Assembly: GCA_050303415.1 (NCBI GenBank)
Contig: JBNLBS010000011.1
Location: 62,001 to 126,000, forward strand
Length of the DNA: 64,000 nt
Reading direction: 5' to 3'
Origin: JBNLBS01 sp050303415
Lineage (GTDB): Bacteria > Pseudomonadota > Gammaproteobacteria > Methylococcales > Methylomonadaceae
This document shows, one piece after another, positions 52,818 to 62,763 of the stretch (its first letter is position 1; each line of letters begins with the position of its first letter). Under the pieces are notes generated by a model that was given only the letters and a program-made list of their open reading frames with translations, searched no databases and was not told the origin of the DNA. The translations under genes were made by a program, and so were the position numbers.

Positions 52818-55148
52818 ATGGTTAAAAAAACAACTAAAAAACGTAAAGTCAGTAAGAAAAAAACAAAAAAAGCGCAATCTAGTTTTGGCTGGTTAAAAAA
52901 AGCCTTACTAATGGGTTTTGTGCTTTTTATTTTCCTGTTATTTAGCTATCTGGGCTATTTGGACTATACCGTTCGTAAGCAGTTTGAAGGCAAGCGATGG
53001 GCTTTGCCGGCGCATGTTTATGCCAGTCCGGTCGAATTGTATGCCGGTTCAAAGCTTAAAGCATCAGAATTTGAAGCGCTATTAAGACAATTGCATTATC
53101 GCAGAGATGCCCGTTTATCTTCAGAAGGAACTTATTATAAAAGCGGGCAGCTGGTTAAGGTCAGAAGCCGTCATTTTAAATTCTGGGATCAGGAGCAGGC
53201 CAGTAAAAGCTATCGTATCAGCTTTACCGACATAGGCATTAGTGAGATTGTTAATTTAAAAAATAATAACAACCTTGCCATCGTAAGGCTGGAACCTGTT
53301 CAAATCGGTAGTTTTTATCCGACTCGTAAAGAAGACAGGATTCTGATTAAACTGGAGGATGCTCCGGACAGCTTGATTCAAGGCTTGCTTTCGACCGAAG
53401 ACAGGGATTTTTACCAGCATTATGGCATTTCGTTTAAAGCTATTGTGCGGGCAATATGGGCTAATATCAAGGCAGGCGGCATCGTACAGGGTGGCAGTAC
53501 CATCACTCAGCAGTTGGTGAAGAATTTTTATTTAACGCCGGAACGTAGTTTATGGCGTAAATTAAATGAAGCATTTATGTCGCTGATTCTGGAATTTCGT
53601 TATCAAAAGGATGAAATTCTGGAGGCCTATTTAAATGAAGTATATTTGGGTCAGGATGGTGCCAGTTCAGTACATGGTTTTGGCCTGGCCAGCCAGTTTT
53701 ATTTTGGTAAGGATTTGAAAACACTGCCGCTGCATCAAGTGGCTACATTGGTTGCTTTGGTAAGAGGCCCTTCCTATTATGACCCCAGGCGTTATAAAGA
53801 ACGTTCGGAAAAACGCCGTGATCTGGTACTGAATGAAATGCATCAGCAAGGCTATATCACTAAAAAACAAATGCAGGTCGCACAAAATAGAAACGTTGAT
53901 GTTATTCCGTTAACGCACCGTTCGATTAATCGTTATCCTGGGTTTTTGGATTTAGTGAAAAGACAACTAAGACAGGAATACAGAGAGGAAGATTTAACAT
54001 CAGATGGACTGAGAGTATTTACTACGCTTGAAATCCGGACCCAAAACCTTTTGGAAAAAACCATCATAGCGGGTTTGCAACAACTGGAAAAAAGACCCAA
54101 AGTTAACCGGTTACAGACGGCCGCAGTGGTAACCCGAAGAGGCAGTGGCGAAATTGTTGCCCTGGCTGGCGGTCGAAAAGCTCTGGATGCCGGTTTTAAC
54201 CGGGCTTTGGATGCGGTCAGGCCAATCGGTTCATTGATTAAACCGGTGGTTTACCTGACTGCATTGGAATACCCCGACCGATATACAATAACCAGCCCGG
54301 TTAGTGATACCAGTATTGAAGTAAAAGGTCATAAAGGCGATATTTGGCAGCCTAAAAATTATGATAATCAGGAACATGGTGACGTAGAGTTACATACCGC
54401 ATTGGCGCATTCTTATAATTTAGCCACGGTACGGGTTGGTATGGACGTGGGGATTGCCAGAACAGCCAAGACCCTGAGGAACCTGGGGGTGAGTCGTCCG
54501 GTTAATCTGTTTCCGTCATTCTTATTGGGGGCCTCCCCGTTAACGCCACTGGAAGTTACGCAAATGTATCAAACCCTGGCGGGTGACGGTTTTGCCACAC
54601 CTCTAAGAGCAATACGGGCAGTAATTGCCAATGATGGTGAACGCCTGCAAAGTTACCCCTATACCGTGCGGCAAACGGTAGATCCGGCAGCAACCTATAT
54701 TGTGAATACCATTTTGCAGGAGGTCATGTATGAAGGTACCGGGCGTTCCGCCTACTCCACTATGCCGACGGAATTGGCTTTGGCAGGTAAAACGGGGACG
54801 ACAAACGGTTTGCGTGACAGTTGGTTTTCCGGTTTTAGCGGGGATTACCTATCGGTATTTTGGGTGGGGCGGGATGATAACAAACCGGCCGGATTGACCG
54901 GCGCCAGTGGTGCGTTAAAATTATGGACGGCTTTGATGAGTCAAATAACAACTCAGCCGGTTATCCTTACTCCGCCGGATAATATTGAACAGGTCTGGAT
55001 TGACCCGGAAAATGGCTTACGAGCCAATCAGTATTGCCAGGGGGCAAAACAATATCCATATATTAAGGGTTCACCGCCTTTATATACATCGCCCTGTATG
55101 GACTCTCCCATGAATCGCACACGGGATTGGTTAAATGATTTTTTTTAA
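52818..55148 (+). CDS. mrcB: Bifunctional penicillin-binding protein 1b
   Basis: PBP1b polymerises and crosslinks peptidoglycan in the periplasm. The 776-residue protein has a strongly basic cytoplasmic tail (1-28), one membrane helix (29-48), a UB2H-like region, the glycosyltransferase domain with EDRDFYQHYG (Glu 194) and the transpeptidase domain with SxxK (Ser 472, GSLIK) and KTG (Lys 658). Length and layout fit PBP1b rather than PBP1a. It overlaps the following ORF's first in-frame ATG, but lolA probably starts later at 55165. Confidence 0.9.
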   Translation: MVKKTTKKRKVSKKKTKKAQSSFGWLKKALLMGFVLFIFLLFSYLGYLDYTVRKQFEGKRWALPAHVYASPVELYAGSKLKASEFEALLRQLHYRRDARLSSEGTYYKSGQLVKVRSRHFKFWDQEQASKSYRISFTDIGISEIVNLKNNNNLAIVRLEPVQIGSFYPTRKEDRILIKLEDAPDSLIQGLLSTEDRDFYQHYGISFKAIVRAIWANIKAGGIVQGGSTITQQLVKNFYLTPERSLWRKLNEAFMSLILEFRYQKDEILEAYLNEVYLGQDGASSVHGFGLASQFYFGKDLKTLPLHQVATLVALVRGPSYYDPRRYKERSEKRRDLVLNEMHQQGYITKKQMQVAQNRNVDVIPLTHRSINRYPGFLDLVKRQLRQEYREEDLTSDGLRVFTTLEIRTQNLLEKTIIAGLQQLEKRPKVNRLQTAAVVTRRGSGEIVALAGGRKALDAGFNRALDAVRPIGSLIKPVVYLTALEYPDRYTITSPVSDTSIEVKGHKGDIWQPKNYDNQEHGDVELHTALAHSYNLATVRVGMDVGIARTAKTLRNLGVSRPVNLFPSFLLGASPLTPLEVTQMYQTLAGDGFATPLRAIRAVIANDGERLQSYPYTVRQTVDPAATYIVNTILQEVMYEGTGRSAYSTMPTELALAGKTGTTNGLRDSWFSGFSGDYLSVFWVGRDDNKPAGLTGASGALKLWTALMSQITTQPVILTPPDNIEQVWIDPENGLRANQYCQGAKQYPYIKGSPPLYTSPCMDSPMNRTRDWLNDFF

Positions 55149-55164
55149 TATTGAACATAAAACG

Positions 55165-55794
55165 ATGACATTTTATAAAGCAAGCATCAGCCTGTTGATC
55201 GTAACTTTTTTCTTTCAACCGGTTTACGCTGAAGAAAATTCAGTTGGGCAGTTAGAAAATTTTTTGGCTCAGGTTAAAACTTTATCGGCGGAGTTTAAAC
55301 AGGAAGTAATTGATGAGCAGGGTAATGTGGCTCAAGTTAGTAAAGGGGATTTTTATATTCAAAAGCCAGGTAAATTCAGATGGAACTACCAGAAGCCGTT
55401 TACCCAGGAAATTGTTGCCAATCATGGTCGAGTCTGGTTTTATGATGCAGATTTGGAGCAGGTAACCATAAAAAAAATGGATACATCGGTGGGCGCTACG
55501 CCAGCTTTATTGTTGGCTGGCGATATTCGATTGCAGGAGCATTTTATCCTGCAGCCTCAGGAGATTGACGGTGATGTGATCTGGGTAAAACTATTGCCCA
55601 AAAATGATCAGGAAAACAGTTTTAAATATACTTTAATAGGTCTGGAACAGGGTGAATTATCCGGTATGGAATTGAGTGATAATTTTGGCCAGTTAACCCG
55701 GATTTATTTCAGTAAAGTCAAAACCGGCCTGAATTTAGATGCTGAATTGTTTGAATTTAAAGCACCTGAAGGTGTGGATATATTCGAAGAGTAA
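55165..55794 (+). CDS. lolA: Outer-membrane lipoprotein carrier protein LolA
   Basis: The periplasmic chaperone that carries lipoproteins from LolCDE to LolB. From ATG 55165 the 209-residue product has a signal peptide ending PVYA, then the LolA fold with SAEFKQEVIDEQG, GDFYIQKPGKFRWNYQKPF and a C-terminal LFEFKAPEGVDIFEE. The upstream in-frame ATG at 55135 lies inside the PBP1b gene and is rejected. It is followed by rarA, the common order in gammaproteobacteria. Confidence 0.93.
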   Translation: MTFYKASISLLIVTFFFQPVYAEENSVGQLENFLAQVKTLSAEFKQEVIDEQGNVAQVSKGDFYIQKPGKFRWNYQKPFTQEIVANHGRVWFYDADLEQVTIKKMDTSVGATPALLLAGDIRLQEHFILQPQEIDGDVIWVKLLPKNDQENSFKYTLIGLEQGELSGMELSDNFGQLTRIYFSKVKTGLNLDAELFEFKAPEGVDIFEE

Positions 55795-55836
55795 GTGTGG
55801 CTACCCATCTGTATGCTTTAAATGGTTTAAATAACA

Positions 55837-57171
55837 ATGCAACAAGCCTCACTATTTGAAAACACTGAGCTTATGCCGTTAGCGGCACGATTCAGACCGC
55901 GCAGTATTGATGAGTATGTGGGGCAAACACATATTCTGGCCGAAGGCAAACCGCTTAGAACGGCTCTGGATAAAGGTCAGCTGCATTCCATGGTGTTTTG
56001 GGGGCCGCCTGGGGTGGGGAAAACCACCCTGGCTAAAATTCTGGCCAATACCTCTAATGCCCATTTAATTGAAATGTCAGCGGTTTTAGCCGGCGTTAAG
56101 GATATTCGAACTGCGGTTACTCAGGCTGAGACGTTAAAACAAAGTCATGGTCAGGAAACCATACTGTTTATTGATGAAATTCATCGTTTTTCCAAAAGCC
56201 AGCAGGACTCTTTATTGTCCCCGGTCGAGCAGGGCACAGTGATATTGATTGGTGCAACCACTGAGAATCCTTCGTTTGAATTGAACAATGCATTGTTATC
56301 GCGCTTGCGTGTCTATGTTTTGCGTTCTTTGGATATTGACTGCCTGGTTCAGTTATTAAAAACAGCTTTGGCAGATACGGAAAGAGGTTTGGGGCAGCAG
56401 GCCGTCAGTATTGATGATGAATTGCTAAAGGTAATTGCCCGCAGTGCCGACGGTGATGCCAGGCGCAGCCTGAATTTATTACAGATTTCGGTAGATCTGG
56501 CCGAGCAGCGTCAAGGTAAGGCGGTCGTTAATGAAGATGTGATTAATGAAGCTCTGCAAGGGCATTTGCGCCGTTTTGATAATAAAGGGGAACAGTTTTA
56601 CGATCAGATTTCCGCCTTACATAAATCGGTCAGAGGCAATAATCCTGACGCCGCTTTATACTGGTTTTGCCGGATGATCGATGGCGGCTGTGACCCGGTC
56701 TATATTGCCCGGCGAGTAGTCAGAATCGCTTCGGAGGATATAGGTAATGCTGATCCAAGAGCTTTGCCGTTAACCCTGTCCGCCTGGGACAGTTATGAAC
56801 GCCTTGGCAGCCCTGAGGGTGAGCTGGCTATTGCCCAAGCCATTGTATATTTGTCGGTGGCGGCAAAGAGTAATGCCGTTTATATGGCCTATAACACCGC
56901 CATGCATGATGCCAAGACCAGCGGTTCGCTGGAAGTACCGTTACATTTGCGTAATGCGCCGACCAAGCTAATGAAAGAACTGGATTACGGCAAGGATTAC
57001 CGTTATGCCCATAATGAACAGGATGCGCATGCGGCGGGTGAAGTCTATCTGCCTGAGCCGCTTCAGGGACGTGAATATTATCAACCGGTTGATAGAGGTT
57101 TGGAGAAACAGATAAAACAACGTATGGATTATCTAAGGCAACTGGATATTTCAGCAGTTAAAAAAAACTAA
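55837..57171 (+). CDS. rarA: Replication-associated recombination protein RarA (MgsA)
   Basis: An AAA+ ATPase of the RarA/WRNIP1 family that acts at stalled replication forks. The 444 residues match the family length, with Walker A GPPGVGKTT (about 56-64), Walker B LFIDEIHRF, and the C-terminal tetramerisation domain with RGNNPDAALYWFCRMI and DYRYAHNEQDAHAAGEVYLP. It follows lolA after about 40 bases. Confidence 0.94.
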   Translation: MQQASLFENTELMPLAARFRPRSIDEYVGQTHILAEGKPLRTALDKGQLHSMVFWGPPGVGKTTLAKILANTSNAHLIEMSAVLAGVKDIRTAVTQAETLKQSHGQETILFIDEIHRFSKSQQDSLLSPVEQGTVILIGATTENPSFELNNALLSRLRVYVLRSLDIDCLVQLLKTALADTERGLGQQAVSIDDELLKVIARSADGDARRSLNLLQISVDLAEQRQGKAVVNEDVINEALQGHLRRFDNKGEQFYDQISALHKSVRGNNPDAALYWFCRMIDGGCDPVYIARRVVRIASEDIGNADPRALPLTLSAWDSYERLGSPEGELAIAQAIVYLSVAAKSNAVYMAYNTAMHDAKTSGSLEVPLHLRNAPTKLMKELDYGKDYRYAHNEQDAHAAGEVYLPEPLQGREYYQPVDRGLEKQIKQRMDYLRQLDISAVKKN

Positions 57172-57602
57172 TAGGTTTTTTTGTTAATACTGACCTGGTT
57201 GTTGTCTGTTTAAAAGCAAATTCGGTTAATTTATGAGGGGAATGGAGCTTCCGAAAATCATTCATGATCGAAAGAATTCATTGGCTATATCATGAAATAT
57301 ATATGTGCTAGCGAATTGTATTAAATTTATTAACTATCACATGAAATACCAGGGATTTTTTAATAACTGATAGTCATAAAATCATTTTCTTATGGTAATA
57401 GATGAATAAAGCCAATCATAATAATTTATTCTTTCAGTATTATTTTTTTTACTTATAGTAAATAACTAAAAAAAACATGATAATAATATCTTTAAGCCTT
57501 TAGAAATTAAATAATAATTTATGTGTTTAGGCTTGTAATTTAAATAGTGCAAGCGTATATATTAGTTTTATTTTGTTGGTGTAATAACAAAGGAGAAAGA
57601 AG
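57172..57602. other. AT-rich region upstream of hsp20
   Basis: This 431-base, very AT-rich stretch carries no supported ORF. Toward its end lies a candidate promoter (57533-57561) and a GCTTG/CAAGC dyad overlapping it (57531-57554). No convincing sigma-32 heat-shock promoter or CIRCE element was found. Confidence 0.5.
57533..57561 (+). promoter_or_regulatory. Candidate sigma-70 promoter for hsp20
   Basis: TTGTAA (57533-57538) and TATATA (57556-57561) are separated by the ideal 17 bases; each matches the consensus in four of six positions. The start codon lies 42 bases further on. The GCTTG...CAAGC inverted repeat around it could be an operator. Confidence 0.35.
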
Positions 57603-58085
57603 ATGGCTGATAATGATTCAAAAAAAATAGTCCCCTCAAATCGCCAAGGTCTGATTGATTTTGATGATATGGATCAATGGTTTGATAATTTCTTAAGCAG
57701 GCGCTGGCATGATCCATTTAATTTTAAATTTCCATCCCGATTGGGCTGGGGCGAAATGGCGGGGAATATACCTCAGGTAGATATTATTGATCATGATCAA
57801 GAAGTGGAAATTAGAGCGGCTTTGCCTGGTGTTAAAAAAGAAGACCTGGACGTCTCTATAAGCGATCAGAGAATTACAATAAAAGCTTCTAGCACGCAGG
57901 AAAAGAAAGAAGAGAAGGAAAATTATTTTCGACGCGAAATTAGCAGTGGTGAATTTCAGCGTACTTTAATGCTTCCGGCTGATGTTGATGCTGATAAAGC
58001 GAATGCTAAATTTGAAGATGGGATTCTTAACGTAACCATTCCAAAACTGGAGCAAAGCAAGCGTAAAAATATTGAAGTTAAATGA
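57603..58085 (+). CDS. Hsp20/alpha-crystallin small heat shock protein
   Basis: The 160-residue ATP-independent chaperone has an N-terminal Trp/Phe-rich region, an alpha-crystallin domain (about 53-150) with ALPGVKKEDLDVSI and FRREISSGEFQRTLMLP, and the terminal IxI-like motif in VTIPKL. AAAGGAG precedes the ATG at good distance. A strong terminator follows. It holds unfolded proteins under stress. Confidence 0.93.
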   Translation: MADNDSKKIVPSNRQGLIDFDDMDQWFDNFLSRRWHDPFNFKFPSRLGWGEMAGNIPQVDIIDHDQEVEIRAALPGVKKEDLDVSISDQRITIKASSTQEKKEEKENYFRREISSGEFQRTLMLPADVDADKANAKFEDGILNVTIPKLEQSKRKNIEVK

Positions 58086-58093
58086 AAACAAAT

Positions 58094-58129
58094 AAAGAAA
58101 GGGTATGCAAAGCATACCCTTTCTTTTTT
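58094..58129. terminator. Strong, probably bidirectional Rho-independent terminator
   Basis: AAAGAAAGGGTATGC (58094-58108) and its complement (58112-58126) form a perfect 15-pair stem with an AAA loop, followed by TTT on the plus strand. It lies between the convergent hsp20 and coiled-coil genes, with A-runs on the other side that would serve the minus strand. Confidence 0.9.
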
Positions 58130-58147
58130 GCATTAAAAGTTTTAAAG

Positions 58148-58414
58148 CTATTTGGAAAGTCTTTCTGAAATACGTTTGTAAGCAGTGCTGATTTCATCGC
58201 CAATAATTTTGCTGGCATGAATAATTTCTTGAGAGGTTTCTTTGGTATCATCTGCCATTTCCTGCAGTTGTCGTTCAAACTCCGGCCATTTTAATTCAAC
58301 TTTTTCCCATTCTTCCTTAACTTCCAGACTGGCAAGATGCAGCTGTAATTCAATTTCATCCCGTTGATGCTTTAGTTCGTCGAATAGTTTGTTAATATCT
58401 TCAGTAATATTCAT
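58148..58414 (-). CDS. Small coiled-coil protein of unknown function
   Basis: An 88-residue, charged, almost wholly helical protein with heptad-like spacing of hydrophobic residues (LKHQRDEIELQLHLASLEV and following). It has no signal peptide or cysteine. I do not recognise the family beyond a resemblance to small helical proteins near Hsp20-type stress genes. It is convergent with hsp20 and shares its terminator region. Confidence 0.65.
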   Translation of the reverse strand: MNITEDINKLFDELKHQRDEIELQLHLASLEVKEEWEKVELKWPEFERQLQEMADDTKETSQEIIHASKIIGDEISTAYKRISERLSK

Positions 58415-58719
58415 GCTTACACCCCATTTAATTGTTAATTAATAAACCAGTTTCCGGTTTGTAATTATACGGCTATTAATGTAAATAAATTTTTATTTCT
58501 TGCTAAAAAACGAATTTACCAGTTTACATGCAGAGAATAAAGCAAATAAGTGATTAATTGTGAGTGTATGTTTTTTTCTGGGTCAGAAATGAGTAATTGT
58601 TATAATTAAACATTGAAACATTTTATGAAGAGCTTGAATTAACCTAAGCCGGTTGAGTAAACTCACAGCTATTTTTGCTTAACTGGCATACCGATAAATA
58701 CAGGTGATGTGATTCCCCC
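58415..58719. other. Divergent intergenic region without recognised features
   Basis: About 305 bases between the minus-strand coiled-coil gene and yoaA. It is AT-rich and must hold two promoters, but I found no clear consensus, operator or RNA. Confidence 0.5.
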
Positions 58720-60633
58720 GTGACAGAATTAGAAGACTTTTTTAGTAATGATGGCGGTTTAGCCAAAGTCATTTCCGGCTACAGACCGCGTTCGGCTCAG
58801 GTGGAAATGGCACAAGCTATTGCAGATGCGATAAATAATAATAAACATTTTATTGCAGAGGCGGGGACGGGGACGGGGAAGACGTTTGCTTATTTGATTC
58901 CAGCGATTTTTTCCGGCAAAAAAGTGATCGTTTCCACTGGTACCAAGAATCTTCAGGATCAGTTGTTCAATAAAGACTTGCCGGTTATTCGCAAAGCGGT
59001 CAAGGTGCCCTTTATTGCGGCTTTATTAAAAGGACGAAGTAATTATCTGTGTCGCTATCGTTTGTTGAATGCAGTTAATTCCACTCTGGGTTTCAGTAAA
59101 GAAGATGCAGATGCCTTGAACAAGATAAAATCCTGGTCTAATCGTACCAAAACTGGCGATATTGCTGAAATGTCGGAGGTTTCTGAGTCAAATCCGGTTT
59201 GGTTTCAAGCTACGTCAACGGTTGATAATTGTGTCGGGCAGGACTGTCCCGACTATGCCGAATGTTTTTTGGTTAAAGCGCGTAAAAAGGCGCAGGAAGC
59301 CGAAGTTCTGGTTATTAATCATCATTTACTCTGTGCCGATTGGTCTATTAGAGATACCGGATTTGGTGAATTATTGCCTAATGCGGAAGTTGTAATTATT
59401 GACGAAGCGCATCAGCTGGCCGATACTGCATCCAATTTTTTAGGTATTTCCCTCGGTTCCAAACAAATGGTCGACTTAGCTAAAGACGCGTTAGCAGAAT
59501 ACTTTAAAGACGCTACCGATATGCCGGATTTACGCACTGCTTGTGAAGATCTACAGTTTGAGGTGAAGGATTTAAGGCTGGCTTTTGGTATTGAACTCAG
59601 ACGGGGGGAATGGCAGGAGCTGGAAAATAATCCAAAAATTATGGCAGCGATAGAATCTGTTCAGGCTCAACTGCAACGATTGACCGATCAACTGGAAATT
59701 GTATCGGTCAAAACCAAGGGCTTGGAATCCTGCTTTAAACGCTCACAGGATTTGATTGTGACGCTGGAAAATATCCTGAAAGACGATAGTGGTAAATGGA
59801 TTCGTTGGTTTGAAACCTATAAAAACAGCTTTACCTTAAGCTGTACACCTTTAGATATCGCTTCTGAATTTAATAATTTTATGCGCCAATATCAGGCAGC
59901 ATGGATTTTTACCTCTGCGACGTTAAGCGTGGCAAAGAGTTTTGCACATTTCAGTAAGAATCTAGGTCTGTATGAAGTGGACAGTGAAAGTTGGCCCAGT
60001 CCTTTCGATTATCCCGAGCAATCTTTATTTTATCACCCAAAAGGCTTGCCCCAGCCAACCGACCCGGAATTTACCGATAAAATTGTCGAATTCGCTTTGC
60101 CGGTGCTTCAAGCCAGCCAGGGGCGTGCTTTTTTTCTGTTTACCAGCCATCGTGCACTTAAACGGGCAGCGGAGCTGTTAAAGGATAGACTGGATTACCC
60201 GTTGTTGATTCAAGGCTCAAAACCTAAGACAGTGCTGTTGGAACAGTTTAAACAACAAGATCATAGTATTTTATTGGGAACCTCCAGTTTTTGGGAGGGA
60301 GTGGATGTTAGAGGGGATGATTTATCCTGTGTGATAATAGACAAGTTGCCTTTTGCTTCCCCTGGAGATCCGGTGCTGAAAGCACGTTTGGATGCAATGA
60401 AAAAGCAGGGGCGAAATCCGTTTTTTGAACATCAGTTGCCTTCTGCGGTGATTGCCTTAAGGCAGGGTATCGGTCGACTGATCAGAGATGTGACCGATCG
60501 CGGAGTGTTAATGGTGTGTGATCCCAGACTGTTGAAGAAAGCCTATGGCCAGTTTTTTCTGGACAGCGTACCTGCGATGAAACGTACACGCGATATTGAC
60601 GACGTCCGTACATTTTTTAAACAAGAGAGTTAG
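58720..60633 (+). CDS. yoaA: DinG/YoaA-type ATP-dependent DNA helicase with Fe-S cluster
   Basis: The 637-residue helicase matches YoaA of E. coli in length. It shows Walker A EAGTGTGKT (47-55), four cysteines at 111, 171, 176 and 182 that fit an iron-sulfur cluster of XPD-type helicases, DEAH box IIDEAHQ, and C-terminal motifs SSFWEGVD and RQGIGRLIRD. The start is GTG 58720. In E. coli YoaA acts with the polymerase chi subunit in repair. tsaB follows after 3 bases, the same neighbour as in related genomes. Confidence 0.9.
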   Translation: MTELEDFFSNDGGLAKVISGYRPRSAQVEMAQAIADAINNNKHFIAEAGTGTGKTFAYLIPAIFSGKKVIVSTGTKNLQDQLFNKDLPVIRKAVKVPFIAALLKGRSNYLCRYRLLNAVNSTLGFSKEDADALNKIKSWSNRTKTGDIAEMSEVSESNPVWFQATSTVDNCVGQDCPDYAECFLVKARKKAQEAEVLVINHHLLCADWSIRDTGFGELLPNAEVVIIDEAHQLADTASNFLGISLGSKQMVDLAKDALAEYFKDATDMPDLRTACEDLQFEVKDLRLAFGIELRRGEWQELENNPKIMAAIESVQAQLQRLTDQLEIVSVKTKGLESCFKRSQDLIVTLENILKDDSGKWIRWFETYKNSFTLSCTPLDIASEFNNFMRQYQAAWIFTSATLSVAKSFAHFSKNLGLYEVDSESWPSPFDYPEQSLFYHPKGLPQPTDPEFTDKIVEFALPVLQASQGRAFFLFTSHRALKRAAELLKDRLDYPLLIQGSKPKTVLLEQFKQQDHSILLGTSSFWEGVDVRGDDLSCVIIDKLPFASPGDPVLKARLDAMKKQGRNPFFEHQLPSAVIALRQGIGRLIRDVTDRGVLMVCDPRLLKKAYGQFFLDSVPAMKRTRDIDDVRTFFKQES

Positions 60634-60636
60634 ATT

Positions 60637-61320
60637 ATGAAGTTATTAGCGGTAGATACCTCTACTGAAGCGTGTTCGGCGGCATTATATGTAGACGGGC
60701 AGGTGATAGAGCGTTTCCAGCTGACTCCCAGAACCCACACCAAGGTAATCATGTCGATGATTGATTCGGTAATGGCTGAGGCTCAAATTACGCGTGCGCA
60801 GCTGGATGGGTTGGCATTTGGCCGAGGCCCTGGCTCGTTTACCGGTGTCAGAATTGCAACCGGTGTGATTCATGGCTTGGCTTTAGGTCTGGATTTACCT
60901 GTGGTGCCGGTTTCCACACTGGCTGCTCTGGCTCAGGATTATTTCAGCAAACAACCGGAAGATGTTGCTTTTGTCGCTATGGATGCTCGTATGGATGAAG
61001 TCTTCTGGGGTGTCTACCGGCGCGTAACAGACGGTTCGGTTGAACTGTTGGGGAAAGAAATGGTGTCTCCAGCGAATTCGGTCATTTATCCGGAGCTGAA
61101 AGGTGCCGGTGTCGGTTCTGGTTGGAAAGTTTATCCACAAACGTTGACTGAGCGGTTGAAAGATTGGGTAACACAGATCGAACCTGACTATTTTCCCACT
61201 TCAGCGGCAATTGCCCTGTTAGGTGTAAATGAATTTAACAAAGGCTTGGCGGTAGACGTTGAATTGGCTCAACCGGTATATTTGCGCGATAAAGTGGCCA
61301 AAAAAGAGTCGGAAAGGTAA
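60637..61320 (+). CDS. tsaB: tRNA threonylcarbamoyladenosine synthesis protein TsaB
   Basis: TsaB is the non-catalytic ASKHA-fold partner of TsaD in making the t6A37 tRNA modification. The 227 residues show the N-terminal LLAVDTSTEACSAAL motif and the family's FGRGPGSFTGVRIATG segment at about 62-77, then VAMDARMDEVFWGVY. It starts 3 bases after yoaA and is cotranscribed. Confidence 0.93.
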   Translation: MKLLAVDTSTEACSAALYVDGQVIERFQLTPRTHTKVIMSMIDSVMAEAQITRAQLDGLAFGRGPGSFTGVRIATGVIHGLALGLDLPVVPVSTLAALAQDYFSKQPEDVAFVAMDARMDEVFWGVYRRVTDGSVELLGKEMVSPANSVIYPELKGAGVGSGWKVYPQTLTERLKDWVTQIEPDYFPTSAAIALLGVNEFNKGLAVDVELAQPVYLRDKVAKKESER

Positions 61321-61455
61321 TATTTTTTAAGTTTTTCATGTTGTTTTTATAATTAACGACAGGTTTTAGCACAAAGAATAATTACAAGGATTACTCAGTT
61401 GAAATTGGATAATTAGGTATAATGGTGCGATTTTAACTTTGCTTTGTAAACCCAG

Positions 61456-62076
61456 ATGTCGCAATACTTTGAGATTCACCCCGAAAACCCGCAATTACGA
61501 TTGATTCATCGTGCGGTAGAAATCATTAAACAGGGCGGTGTTGTCGCTTATCCGACTGATTCGTCCTATGCTATGGCATGCCATATTGGCGATAAGCAGG
61601 CGATTGATAGAATCCGCAGAATCAGGCGTCTGGATGATAAACATAATTTTACCCTGGTGTGTAACGATTTAACTCAGGTTTCAAATTTCACCAAAATGAA
61701 TAACGATGCCTATCGTTTGGTAAAAGCATTAACCCCTGGCGCATTTACCTTTATACTGGATGCAACGCGCGAAGTGCCACGCCGCCTTCAACACCCTAAG
61801 CGTAAAACGGTCGGTATCAGAATACCGGATCACCCGGTTGCTAAATTACTGGTGGAAGAACTGGGTGAGCCGATATTGAGTACAACTTTAATTTTACCGG
61901 ATCAGGATGAACCCTTTACCGATCCTTATGAGATCAGACAAAAGCTGGAACATGAGCTGGATTTGGTCATTGATGCCGGAATTATTGAATATGAACCAAC
62001 GACGGTAATCGTCTGTGATAAATCCGGCCCGGAAATAGTCAGGCAGGGTAAAGGCATTGCCACCATGCTTGAATAA
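61456..62076 (+). CDS. yciO: YciO/Sua5-family protein
   Basis: The 206-residue protein has the same length as E. coli YciO and its pattern: SQYFEIHPENPQLRL start, VVAYPTDSSYAM, HNFTLVC, PGAFTFIL, and PRRLQHPKRKTVGIRIPDHP. It belongs to the TsaC/Sua5/YrdC superfamily that binds tRNA and forms threonylcarbamoyl-AMP, but YciO's own role is not established. It is separated from tsaB by 135 bases. Confidence 0.9.
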   Translation: MSQYFEIHPENPQLRLIHRAVEIIKQGGVVAYPTDSSYAMACHIGDKQAIDRIRRIRRLDDKHNFTLVCNDLTQVSNFTKMNNDAYRLVKALTPGAFTFILDATREVPRRLQHPKRKTVGIRIPDHPVAKLLVEELGEPILSTTLILPDQDEPFTDPYEIRQKLEHELDLVIDAGIIEYEPTTVIVCDKSGPEIVRQGKGIATMLE

Positions 62077-62100
62077 TAAAGAAATGAAAGGATTTAACGT

Positions 62101-62757
62101 ATGATGAATGAGCTAACCCTGATTCAACGCATCGTGGTTTGGATTTTACCCGTTATTTTTGCCATTACCGTGCATGAGGTTGCACATGGCTGGGTGGCTA
62201 AAAAACGTGGTGATAACACCGCATGGATGCTGGGTCGTTTGACCTTAAATCCTATAAAGCACATTGATATATTGGGTACCATAATTATCCCGGGCTTATT
62301 GCTTATTTCATTTACCGGATTTGTTTTTGGCTGGGCAAAACCAGTACCGGTGGATGCCAGAAACTTTAAAAACCCTAAGGGTGATATGGCGCTTGTGGCG
62401 TTGGCCGGGCCGGTAGCTAATTTACTGATGGCTGTTTTATGGGCATTAATAGCCAGAACCGGGGTTATGTTGGATTCAGAAACCATATCGTTACCTTTAA
62501 TTTATTCCGGTATCGCAGGCATAAGTATTAATCTGGTTTTAGCTTTAATCAACTTTTTACCCATTCCACCTTTGGATGGAAGTCGCATTGTGACATGGTT
62601 GTTACCTAATAAACTGGCATGGCAGTATAACCGATTGGATAGGTTTGGTTTTATCATTCTGCTGGTACTTTTATGGAGTGGAGGTTTGTCGCTAATCCTG
62701 GGGTATCCTATCTATTGGATGCAAAATCTTTTTTTAACTTTGGCCGGTTTACAATAG
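62101..62757 (+). CDS. M50 site-2 protease family membrane protein
   Basis: A 218-residue membrane protein with five or six helices. The protease motif HEVAHG (His 25, Glu 26, His 29) lies in the first helix, and FLPIPPLDGSRI supplies the third ligand Asp. This small YwhC-like form lacks PDZ or CBS domains. In many gammaproteobacteria it lies between yciO and scpA, as here. The substrate is unknown. Confidence 0.9.
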   Translation: MMNELTLIQRIVVWILPVIFAITVHEVAHGWVAKKRGDNTAWMLGRLTLNPIKHIDILGTIIIPGLLLISFTGFVFGWAKPVPVDARNFKNPKGDMALVALAGPVANLLMAVLWALIARTGVMLDSETISLPLIYSGIAGISINLVLALINFLPIPPLDGSRIVTWLLPNKLAWQYNRLDRFGFIILLVLLWSGGLSLILGYPIYWMQNLFLTLAGLQ

Positions 62758-62763
62758 ATTTTA

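Noticed and set aside
57172..57602. Heat-shock (sigma-32) promoter or ROSE-type thermometer before hsp20
   Set aside because: I could not find the sigma-32 boxes, and the leader near the ribosome-binding site does not form an obvious stem masking it; only a sigma-70-like site was found.
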